Below, in pieces: positions 23,383 to 30,290 of a stretch of 40,153 bases of DNA. Within the stretch, counting starts at the first letter, position 1; every line of letters begins with the position of its first letter. This DNA is from Candidatus Woesearchaeota archaeon. GTDB taxonomy: Archaea > Nanobdellota > Nanobdellia > Woesearchaeales > UBA10216. A program made the translations under genes and the position numbers. The notes beneath the pieces are model-generated. The model searched no databases and was not told the origin of the DNA. It saw only the letters and a list, made by a program, of their open reading frames with translations. Location: assembly GCA_016192915.1 (NCBI GenBank), contig JACPTF010000019.1, forward strand, positions 1 through 40,153, written 5' to 3'.

Positions 23383-24432
23383 ATGAAACCTGTAAAGTCG
23401 TCAGCAATGCGGCAGGGAAAGACAGCATCGGCACAAGTCGGCAGTAGCCGACTGTGCAATCCTGCCAAAGCAGGATTTGCAGCGGCCGATGCGCATAGGC
23501 TGCATTCGGCCGCCTATGAAAAACCCTTCGTGCACATAATTCTTCTAAACTGGAACAACTATGACCTGACAAAAGACTGCCTCGAGTCACTAAAAAAGGT
23601 CAAATATCCAAATTTCAAGACAATCGTGGTTGACAACGGCTCGGCAAGCGATGTGCCGAAGCTAAAGGAGCTAAAGACGAAAGGCCTTGGCTTCATGCTG
23701 ATAGAGAACAGCAAAAACCTTGGATTTGCAGAAGGCAACAACGTCGGGATAAGACGTGCGCTTGAGGATAAGGCAGACTACATCCTGCTGCTAAACAATG
23801 ACACAGTAGTGCACCCTGAGTTCCTCGGCCACCTGGTTTCTGAAGCTGAAAAGGGCAAGCAGACAAGCATAGTCTCGCCGTTAATATACTATTATGACGA
23901 ACCGAGGAAGGTCTGGTATGCCGGAGCTTTGTTCAACTTCTGGCACGGGGATGCAAGGCACCAGCACCTCAACGAGATTGACAAAGGCCAGTTCAAAGAA
24001 GTCACAAATACAGGTTACAGCTCAGGATGCGCAATGCTCGTCAGAAAAGAGGTGTTTGAAAAGATAGGGCTTCTGGACCCGTACTTCTTCCTGTACTATG
24101 AGGAGTCTGACTTCTGCATAAGGGCAAAAAGGCAGGGCTACGACATAAAAGTCGTGCCAGCCTCAAGAATATGGCACAAGGTGTCATCATCAATCAAGAA
24201 GGGAAGCCCGCTCATGATAAGGCAAAACGTGAGAAACAGGCTCGTGTTCATGCGGAAGAATGCAAGATGGTACCACTGGCCAAGCTTCGCCACCTTTTAC
24301 ATTGCAGAGCTGGCAGCCCTCGTAATGTATAAGCTGCTGAAGAGGGATGGCGCAGCTGCAAAAGCAGCAATTTTGGGCTTTGCCCAAGGCATCAGGTACA
24401 GGAAAAGCCTTTCCGGAAAGATGCAATGGTAA
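23383..24432 (+). CDS. Family 2 glycosyltransferase, WbbL/rhamnosyltransferase-like
   Basis: This 349-residue enzyme has the GT-A core VHIILLNWNNYDLT, the nucleotide motif VVDNGS, LLLNNDTVVH (metal binding), and the acceptor region CAMLVRKEVFEKIGLLDPYFFLYYEESDF, all typical of GT2 rhamnosyltransferase-like proteins. The C-terminus has a hydrophobic/basic segment for membrane contact. The ATG at 23383 is chosen on the position of the TATA box. Residues about 15-45 before the catalytic core derive from a type B palindromic element. The following methyltransferase starts within its stop, so they are coupled. Confidence 0.85.
   Translation: MKPVKSSAMRQGKTASAQVGSSRLCNPAKAGFAAADAHRLHSAAYEKPFVHIILLNWNNYDLTKDCLESLKKVKYPNFKTIVVDNGSASDVPKLKELKTKGLGFMLIENSKNLGFAEGNNVGIRRALEDKADYILLLNNDTVVHPEFLGHLVSEAEKGKQTSIVSPLIYYYDEPRKVWYAGALFNFWHGDARHQHLNEIDKGQFKEVTNTGYSSGCAMLVRKEVFEKIGLLDPYFFLYYEESDFCIRAKRQGYDIKVVPASRIWHKVSSSIKKGSPLMIRQNVRNRLVFMRKNARWYHWPSFATFYIAELAALVMYKLLKRDGAAAKAAILGFAQGIRYRKSLSGKMQW
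23425..23518. repeat. Palindromic element, type B, at the start of a GT2 gene
   Basis: Outer arms GCATCGGC (23425-23432) and GCCGATGC (23485-23492) enclose AGTCGGC-AGTA-GCCGACT and AATCCTGC-CAAA-GCAGGATT. A further hairpin CATAGGC/GCCTATG (23494-23518) follows. The AATCCTGC...GCAGGATTTGCAGC segment also occurs in the aglB element, so the copies are related, with one extra base in the loop here that shifts the reading frame. Confidence 0.85.
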
Positions 24433-25223
24433 ACCTGCACATCATAAATAAAGTCAAGAAAGTAGCTGCCGCTGTCCAGCATCGGCAGTGGCCGATGCGT
24501 ATCGACCCTAGGTCAATATACCGGAAAATCTTCCCAAGCTACGGGAAGGAGCTGGAAAAAGCTGTTGGAAGCTGCAAGACCCTGCTTGACATTGGATGCG
24601 GCGAAAATTCTCCAATCAAACAGTTTTCGCACAGGCCAGCATCGGCGAAGCAAATCGGGCTTAGCCCGATTGCTCATTCCGCTCATCGCGGAATTGAGCC
24701 GATGCGTAGAGGCAGCGAAGCTGCCTCTATTTACTCTGTCGGCGTTGACGCCTCCCTGCCAAGCATCCAGAAGAGCAAAAAGGAGAGCATACATAACAGA
24801 TACTTCCGGGCGAATGTTATGAACATAGGAGAAAGGTTCAAGCCGGACTCATTTGACTGCGTCTTGGCATCCGACCTGATAGAGCACCTTACAAAAACAG
24901 AAGGGCTGAAGCTGCTTGGCATGATGGAAAAAATTGCAAGTGTAAAGGTAATAGTGTTCACGCCAAACGGCTTTCTTCCCCAGCAAGGCTATGACAACAA
25001 CCCTTTCCAGCTGCACAAGTCAGGATGGACTGTTGACGAAATGAAAAAACTCGGCTACCACGTAATAGGCATTAATGGCTGGAAGCCGCTAAGGGGAGAG
25101 CAGGCATCCATCAAGCTCAGGCCAAAGCTGTTCTGGCAGATAATCTCGGACCTGACCCAGCTCCTCACCAGAAACAGGCCTGAAAAGGCATTCCAGATTC
25201 TGTGCGTGAAATCAGTCAATTAA
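24426..25223 (+). CDS. SAM-dependent methyltransferase with two palindromic insertions
   Basis: This 265-residue class I methyltransferase has motif I LLDIGCGENSPIKQF, the strand-2 acid GVDAS, the DLIEHL motif and VIVFTPNGF. Between motif I and GVDAS, where only a short turn is usual, about 30 residues are encoded by a type B element (24639-24729). A second, minimal element (24479-24498) lies near the N-terminus. The ATG overlaps the upstream GT2 stop. It should methylate a glycan intermediate if the insertions are tolerated; function is not certain. Confidence 0.75.
   Translation: MVNLHIINKVKKVAAAVQHRQWPMRIDPRSIYRKIFPSYGKELEKAVGSCKTLLDIGCGENSPIKQFSHRPASAKQIGLSPIAHSAHRGIEPMRRGSEAASIYSVGVDASLPSIQKSKKESIHNRYFRANVMNIGERFKPDSFDCVLASDLIEHLTKTEGLKLLGMMEKIASVKVIVFTPNGFLPQQGYDNNPFQLHKSGWTVDEMKKLGYHVIGINGWKPLRGEQASIKLRPKLFWQIISDLTQLLTRNRPEKAFQILCVKSVN
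24479..24498. repeat. Minimal type B palindrome
   Basis: GCATCGGC-AGTG-GCCGATGC is only the outer stem of the type B element with no nested hairpins, read in frame in the methyltransferase gene. Confidence 0.75.
24639..24729. repeat. Palindromic element, type B, inside the methyltransferase core
   Basis: Outer arms GCATCGGC (24639-24646) and GCCGATGC (24698-24705) enclose AATCGGGC-TTA-GCCCGATT and ATTCCGC-TCATC-GCGGAAT, followed by AGAGGCAGC-GAA-GCTGCCTCT (24708-24728). The last hairpin matches the leading hairpin of the aglB element in sequence. It is in frame. Confidence 0.85.
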
Positions 25224-25257
25224 AAAGGTGCCAACACACAGCAAATTAAGCTATTCA

Positions 25258-25348
25258 GCATCGGCCAAGCCGATGCAGAGACGGCATCTGGCCGTCACTG
25301 CGCATCGGTCGCTACCGATGCTGCGTAGAGACAACACTGTTGTCTCTA
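25258..25348. repeat. Palindromic element cluster between convergent methyltransferase genes
   Basis: It contains GCATCGGC-CAA-GCCGATGC, GACGGC-ATCTG-GCCGTC, GCATCGGT-CGCT-ACCGATGC and AGAGACAAC-ACT-GTTGTCTCT in a row. Its left part is noncoding. Its right part supplies the last codons and the TAG stop of the minus-strand gene. Confidence 0.85.
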
Positions 25349-26076
25349 TTTCTGCACGCCATAATTATGTGGCTTCCTGTGTTGGGAAAGTAATCGCCTA
25401 GCCTTATGGCAAGCGACCTAAGGAGAGGTATGTTGTACTTGACAGGGAACATCACATTGGAGCTCAGCTTTTTAATTATGGAGAAGTTATGTTCCCTTAA
25501 TTGCTGCTCAAGGGCTGGAAACGTGTAGTTCCTGATGTGGCCTGCATTGTCCTTTCCAAGCCTTACCTCGCTGCCAACAGGAATCTTCCCGAACAAAAGC
25601 CTGACCCTGTTCGAGAGGGATGCAAGGTTAGGTGTGGTCAATACAAAAACCCCTGCTGGCTTGAGAACCCTGCGGACTTCCCCGATAAAGAAATCTGTAT
25701 CATATAGGTGCTCTATAACATCACCTGCGTAAACAGCGTCAAAGGTGCCGTTGCCGAAAGGGAATTCCTCCTCAGCGCTGCCTGCAAATGCCTTCACGCC
25801 CCTTTCCCTTGCCCTCCTGACAGCAGACCTCCTAATCTCTAAGCCGTAAACGTCGTAGCCAAGGGACTTAAGCCTCAGGGCGAAATCACCTTCCTCACAG
25901 CCGATGTCAAGAAGCTTAAGCGGCTTTTCATCATGGTTAAGCTTCCTGAAAATGCCATAAGCCTTCTCGCGGTAAATGTAGACAGGCTTGTGGATTGGCT
26001 CAATGTTGTAATCGCCCTCGTAATAATCGCTTGTGCTCTGCCCCCTGCGCCTTTTAGCTGCTTTAGCTGCCGTCAT
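25312..26076 (-). CDS. SAM-dependent methyltransferase (class I)
   Basis: This 254-residue enzyme has motif I LLDIGCEEGDFALRL, the strand-2 acid YGLEIRRS, FDAVYAGDVIEHL and VLKPAGVFVLTTPNLAS, typical of Methyltransf_11/23. Its last dozen residues (RDNSVVSTQHR) and stop are encoded by the palindromic cluster, so the native C-terminus was probably near MACRN. It is the last gene of a minus-strand run (GT4, dehydratase, methyltransferase). It probably methylates a sugar or glycolipid; the substrate is unknown. Confidence 0.8.
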   Translation of the reverse strand: MTAAKAAKRRRGQSTSDYYEGDYNIEPIHKPVYIYREKAYGIFRKLNHDEKPLKLLDIGCEEGDFALRLKSLGYDVYGLEIRRSAVRRARERGVKAFAGSAEEEFPFGNGTFDAVYAGDVIEHLYDTDFFIGEVRRVLKPAGVFVLTTPNLASLSNRVRLLFGKIPVGSEVRLGKDNAGHIRNYTFPALEQQLREHNFSIIKKLSSNVMFPVKYNIPLLRSLAIRLGDYFPNTGSHIIMACRNRDNSVVSTQHR

Positions 26077-26118
26077 TTTCCACTTCTTTAGCGCCCTATA
26101 CCAGAGAATTGCATTTAC

Positions 26119-27108
26119 CTAAAGCCACTCCTTGTGTTCCAGTGTCCACTTAACTGTTTTTGTCAGGGATTCTTCAAACGTTTTAGGGTATTCAAAGCCC
26201 AATTCTTTTAATTTTGTGCCATCCAACGCGTACCTTAAATCATGACCCGGCCTTGAAGAATGAAAATCCACCATCTCGTATTTCAATTCTTTCCCGATTA
26301 CCTTGGCTATAAACTTCGCCAAATCGAGATTTGACACTTCCTTTTCCCCAACTAAATTGTATTTCTCACCTGCCTGGCCTTTTCCTGTAAGAAATAATAA
26401 TGCCATGAAAATATTTCTGGCGTGGATATAGAACCTTGTGCCAGATTTTGTTTTAGTTTTATCCGAATGAATGGTTACAGTTTCGCCGCTCAAGATTTTT
26501 CTAATGCACATCGGGATAAACTTTTCAGGATGCTGGCGTTCTCCTATGCAATTCATAGTGTGGGTTACAATGATTGGAAGCTTGTAGGTATTTTCAAATG
26601 CTATGCACAATTCTTCTGCTCCTGCCTTGGTGGCAGCATAAGGATTTCCTGATTTGTACCTGTCCCATTCTTTATAGAGAACCCCTTCCGGAGCAGGCCC
26701 GAAAACTTCATCAGTAGAGAAGTAAACGAATTGCCTTAAACCCTTAATTTCCCTGGCAAAGTTCAGGATATTGCAAGTCCCCACAACATTGTCCATTACA
26801 AATGACAGCGGGTCCTGAATACTCCTGTCTACATGGCTTGAAGCCGCCAGGTGCCAGATATAATCTACCTTGCCTATCTGGTTTGCCGTAATCTGGTTGA
26901 TAGGCGCTTTTAAGTCCCACCAGATAAACTTAACCCGATGCTTTTCCTTTTCCCAAACGAATATATCCCTTAATCTTTCCAAGCTTCCAGAAACATCAAG
27001 CCTGTCCATGATTACGATTTCCCAATCGGTTTCTTTTAAAATTCCCTCGACTAAGTGATGGCCTATAAAGCCTGCCCCCCCTGTAATGAGAATTCTAAAC
27101 TTAGCCAT
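26119..27108 (-). CDS. NAD-dependent nucleotide-sugar dehydratase/epimerase, RmlB-like
   Basis: This 329-residue extended SDR has GGAGFIG (10-16), HLAASSHVDRSI, the catalytic STDE (131-134) with YAATK (157-161), and RPGHDLRY near the C-terminus. The acidic TDE triad and the RPGHD motif are typical of dTDP-glucose 4,6-dehydratase, which makes the 4-keto-6-deoxy precursor of rhamnose and related sugars. The base (NDP) cannot be fixed. It has its own TATA box. The codons look more A/T-rich than those of its neighbours. Confidence 0.85.
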   Translation of the reverse strand: MAKFRILITGGAGFIGHHLVEGILKETDWEIVIMDRLDVSGSLERLRDIFVWEKEKHRVKFIWWDLKAPINQITANQIGKVDYIWHLAASSHVDRSIQDPLSFVMDNVVGTCNILNFAREIKGLRQFVYFSTDEVFGPAPEGVLYKEWDRYKSGNPYAATKAGAEELCIAFENTYKLPIIVTHTMNCIGERQHPEKFIPMCIRKILSGETVTIHSDKTKTKSGTRFYIHARNIFMALLFLTGKGQAGEKYNLVGEKEVSNLDLAKFIAKVIGKELKYEMVDFHSSRPGHDLRYALDGTKLKELGFEYPKTFEESLTKTVKWTLEHKEWL

Positions 27109-27132
27109 ACAAGAAAGGCTGTTAACAGAAGG

Positions 27133-27142
27133 TTTTTAAATG
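27133..27142 (-). promoter_or_regulatory. TATA box of the dehydratase gene
   Basis: The minus strand reads ATTTAAAAAC about 25-34 nt before the ATG at 27108, giving a nearly leaderless mRNA. Confidence 0.5.
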
Positions 27143-27174
27143 TTTCTGAAAAAAAGTAACAGCTGCTGCAACCA

Positions 27175-28314
27175 TCAATTAACCATCTCATCATAAGCGT
27201 CGCCCATCTTCTTCCTGATGACTCCGTAATCCCAATCCTTCATCTTCTCCTTCAAGAAAGAAGTGTTCCTCTTGACAAGTGCCCTGTCTTCGTAGTAGCG
27301 AAGAAGGTTCTTGGCCAACGTCGCGTGGTCGGTGACTTCGTGATACAATGCGTAGTCGCCAAAGACGCTCGCGTGAGTGCCTATGTTGGAAAGGCAGAGA
27401 GGAACTCCGGCTGCTGCTGCCTCATAGCTTACAAGGCCCTGATACTCGTTGTCAGCGCCATGGACAAAAGCAGTAGAGCCATGCAGCAAAGCCCTGACCG
27501 TTTTCATGTCCTGGAACCCTGTCCAAATCACCGAGTCCTTAACACCAATCGATTCAGCTGCAGCCATTATATCAGGCAGGCCCTGCCTTGGAAGCCAGTC
27601 ATCACCAACAGCCAGGAACTTTGCACTTGGAATTTTCTCCCGGACAATCTTGAGAGCCCTCATCACGTCATCAAAGCGCTTATGGCGGCGAATCTGGGCA
27701 ATCGAGATAACAACAAATTCCGAATCAGCGTAGCCAAATTTCTCCGCAACTGCTTTAACGTCATTTGGCCTGGCAGAAAAGCACTCGTAATCAATGGACA
27801 GGGGGACATGACGGATTCTTTCCTCCTTAACGCCTGCCTTCCTGTAGATGTCAATCTCGTATGGAGTGCAGCAGAAAACAACGTCATATCTGGGCACAGA
27901 CAGCTTTGTCAGGATTTCAACAATTTTATTAGAGCCAAGAAGGTAAGTGAATGCCCTCAAAGCCTTCCTCTGCGGCACAAAAAAGGGGGCAAACTGCGAA
28001 GGAGGATAGGGCCTGAGGTGCACCTGCACGATAGCTCCCTTCTGCTTTCTCATGTAGCCAAAAAGGGACAACATGCTCCCGAAGCGCTTAACCGGATAGC
28101 CCTTAACAACCTCAAATTCAGGCGCAATGTTATCAGCGGATGACTTGTACTCCGGAGTTGGAGCCGTGTTCCTCAGGGTCACAAACTCAACCTCAAATCC
28201 TTTGTCCCTCATTATATCTGCGGGCATCAGGAAATAGTCCTCTTTAGGATGGAGCTCGAGAGCTGTTGGATAAAACGGAACCAGCTGCAGAAACTTTTTT
28301 GAATTTGCTGCCAT
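27175..28314 (-). CDS. Family 4 glycosyltransferase
   Basis: This 379-residue GT-B enzyme has an N-terminal domain (LQLVPFYPTALELHP), the hinge VFCCTPYEIDIYRKAG and a donor domain with VISIAQIRRHKRFDDVMRAL and the C-terminal NEYQGLVSYEAAAAGVPLCLSN (near residues 285-305), where the second Glu of the EX7E motif is present in SYEAAAAG. It probably adds a sugar to the lipid-linked glycan. It is first in a minus-strand set followed by the dehydratase, and its TATA box lies 21-32 nt before the ATG. Confidence 0.82.
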   Translation of the reverse strand: MAANSKKFLQLVPFYPTALELHPKEDYFLMPADIMRDKGFEVEFVTLRNTAPTPEYKSSADNIAPEFEVVKGYPVKRFGSMLSLFGYMRKQKGAIVQVHLRPYPPSQFAPFFVPQRKALRAFTYLLGSNKIVEILTKLSVPRYDVVFCCTPYEIDIYRKAGVKEERIRHVPLSIDYECFSARPNDVKAVAEKFGYADSEFVVISIAQIRRHKRFDDVMRALKIVREKIPSAKFLAVGDDWLPRQGLPDIMAAAESIGVKDSVIWTGFQDMKTVRALLHGSTAFVHGADNEYQGLVSYEAAAAGVPLCLSNIGTHASVFGDYALYHEVTDHATLAKNLLRYYEDRALVKRNTSFLKEKMKDWDYGVIRKKMGDAYDEMVN

Positions 28315-28334
28315 TGGCTTCGCTGTTTAGCGCC

Positions 28335-28346
28335 TTTATATAAATT
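28335..28346 (-). promoter_or_regulatory. TATA box of the 27175-28314 gene
   Basis: The minus strand reads AATTTATATAAA just before the ATG at 28314 (21-32 nt), so the mRNA is leaderless. It forms a divergent region with the box at 28374. Confidence 0.5.
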
Positions 28347-28373
28347 TTTTGAGCTTGCGACTTAACTAAGAAG

Positions 28374-28382
28374 ATTTAAAAA
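28374..28382 (+). promoter_or_regulatory. TATA box of the flippase gene
   Basis: ATTTAAAAA lies 26-34 nt before the ATG at 28409. Confidence 0.5.
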
Positions 28383-28408
28383 GAAAAGCGCCAGAGCTTA
28401 AAGGGCAG

Positions 28409-29845
28409 ATGCCAAGCCACTTAAACTGGGAAACGATAGCAAAAAACACCCTGTTCCTTACAGTTGGCGAATTGACGTCAAGAGTCCTTTCATTCCTGCT
28501 TGTCATAGCCATAGCAAGGCATTTGGGAAATGTCGGCCTGGGCGCCTTCGCCTTCGCGTTTGCGTTTATGGATATCCTGCTTAATGTTGCAGACCTGGGC
28601 CTGCCAACTTACCTGATGCGCGAAATAGCCAAGGACAAACAAAAGGCAAGCTCCTACATCAGCAACATACTCGGCCTGCGCCTGATCATGGCGCCCATCG
28701 TTATAGCAGCAGGGATTATCGCAGCGCTGCTGTCAGCATCAACCGCAGAAACACAGATTTTAGTAATATTGGCAACCTTGGGGACAGCAATAAGCTTCCT
28801 AAACGACCCATTCAGAAGCGTGTTCCTGGCTTATGAGCGCGCGTCATATTATTCTATTGTAATAATAATTGAAAGGGCCATTTTCACAGTAGCAGGGATT
28901 GCAATGCTTGCATCAGGCCGGGGCCTGATTTATGTGGTAAGCTTCTTTGCGCTTGGCCAGCTGGTCTCCCTCCTGATAACAACCACAATAGTAAGGAAAA
29001 AATTCACCGCATTCTCAATAAGATTTGAAACCTCAGGCATAATACAAATGCTGAAAAGCTCAGTGATGTTCGGGGGCGCCAGTCTTTTAAGGATGATCAA
29101 CCAGAGGGTAGACGTGCTTATGCTTTCGGCAATGCACGGATTTGCAGCTACAGGAATTTACAGCTCAGCATCAAGAATAACCGAATCCTTAAGGTTCATG
29201 CCGCTAGTATTGATAGCCGCGGTCTTTCCAGTAATGAGCAGGCTGCATCTGCAGTCAAAGGAAACACTATCCGCCCTGTATGAAAAAACAATCCACTACC
29301 TGCTAATAATAATAGTGCCCATGATTATCGGAATAACGATAATTGCTGACAGGGCTACGGTGTTCTTTTACGGCGGCGCCTTCGCGCCAGCAGCAGATGT
29401 CCTCAGGTTACTTATCCTGGCAGAATCCCTATTATTCCTGCACTACATAATGGGCTTCCTTCTAGGAGCGATAAACAAGCAGCACCTTTTCACGATATCA
29501 ACAGCTTTTTACACTGCCGCGAATATAATCCTTAACATCCTGCTTGTGCCGTCCAAAAGCTATATCGGGGCAGGAATAGCTGCTGTTGCGACACAGGGAC
29601 TAGCTGTCCTGACGCTTTACTATTTCAGCACAAAAAACGGCTACCCCATTGATATCATCAAGCTCAGCTACAAGCCTGCAATAGCAGGGGCTGGCATGGC
29701 TGCCGCGCTAATCCTGATGAAAAACGTCCACCTATTGGTCACAATACCCGTAGCAGGCGCATTATACGCAGCAATCCTGTTCTTAGTGAAGGGCATAGGA
29801 AAAGAAGAATTGAACATGGCAAAGAAGCTGATGCACTTAGGATAA
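28409..29845 (+). CDS. Polysaccharide/lipid-linked sugar flippase (Wzx/MVF superfamily)
   Basis: This 478-residue protein has about 14 membrane helices. The start (TLFLTVGELTSRVLSFLLVIAIARHLGNVGLGAFAF) is typical of the polysaccharide biosynthesis (Wzx/RfbX) group of the MOP superfamily, which flips undecaprenyl- or dolichol-linked glycans to the outside of the membrane. It would supply AglB or GT-C enzymes with finished lipid-linked sugars (inference). The length matches the family. It opens a plus-strand series with the cupin and the methyltransferase-SDR fusion, though those have a separate TATA box. Confidence 0.88.
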   Translation: MPSHLNWETIAKNTLFLTVGELTSRVLSFLLVIAIARHLGNVGLGAFAFAFAFMDILLNVADLGLPTYLMREIAKDKQKASSYISNILGLRLIMAPIVIAAGIIAALLSASTAETQILVILATLGTAISFLNDPFRSVFLAYERASYYSIVIIIERAIFTVAGIAMLASGRGLIYVVSFFALGQLVSLLITTTIVRKKFTAFSIRFETSGIIQMLKSSVMFGGASLLRMINQRVDVLMLSAMHGFAATGIYSSASRITESLRFMPLVLIAAVFPVMSRLHLQSKETLSALYEKTIHYLLIIIVPMIIGITIIADRATVFFYGGAFAPAADVLRLLILAESLLFLHYIMGFLLGAINKQHLFTISTAFYTAANIILNILLVPSKSYIGAGIAAVATQGLAVLTLYYFSTKNGYPIDIIKLSYKPAIAGAGMAAALILMKNVHLLVTIPVAGALYAAILFLVKGIGKEELNMAKKLMHLG

Positions 29846-29860
29846 TATTTCGCAACAAAC

Positions 29861-29868
29861 TTTAAATA
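29861..29868 (+). promoter_or_regulatory. TATA box of the cupin gene
   Basis: TTTAAATA, an exact consensus, lies 36-43 nt before the ATG, with GGTGAACTGG just before the start as a likely ribosome site. Confidence 0.55.
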
Positions 29869-29903
29869 AGGCGCTTTTTCCTGCCAGCCACGGTGAACTG
29901 GAA

Positions 29904-30290
29904 ATGAAAGTGCTAAGGAACATAAAGCCAGAATTCGTCGATGAAAGAGGAGGCATCAGCAGGCTGCTTGATGATGGCATAACAACAATCAGGAGCGTGC
30001 TGCTAATCACATGCAAGAAAGGATCAACCAGGGCCAACCACTACCACAAGAAAGACTCCCACTACTCCTACATGCTCTCAGGAAGGATGGAATACACAGA
30101 ATACCCTGTGGGAAACGAAAGCAAAAAAGAAACAGCCACGCTGGAGCCAGGAGACATGGTTTACAGCGCACCAATGACGGTGCACATAATGAGATTCCCG
30201 GAGGATTCCGTATTCCTGGCTCTCGCCACAGAATCAAGGCACCATGCAGCATACGAGGAAGACACAGTAAGGGTTAGGGCAAATGAGTAA
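29904..30290 (+). CDS. Cupin-domain protein, sugar epimerase/isomerase-like
   Basis: This 128-residue beta-barrel protein has metal-binding-type His in RANHYHKKDSH (H46, H48, H53) and a second cupin motif around GDMVYSAPMTVHIM. It resembles cupins that act on nucleotide deoxysugars (RmlC/FdtA-like) but lacks clear signature residues, so the reaction is not assigned. Its stop overlaps the next start by 8 bases, so it is translated with a methyltransferase-SDR fusion, suggesting a shared deoxysugar pathway (inference). Confidence 0.7.
   Translation: MKVLRNIKPEFVDERGGISRLLDDGITTIRSVLLITCKKGSTRANHYHKKDSHYSYMLSGRMEYTEYPVGNESKKETATLEPGDMVYSAPMTVHIMRFPEDSVFLALATESRHHAAYEEDTVRVRANE

Noticed and set aside
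2324-25348. CRISPR array
   Set aside because: The repeats are palindromic modules scattered in genes, with no regular spacing, no constant repeat and no cas genes in the window.
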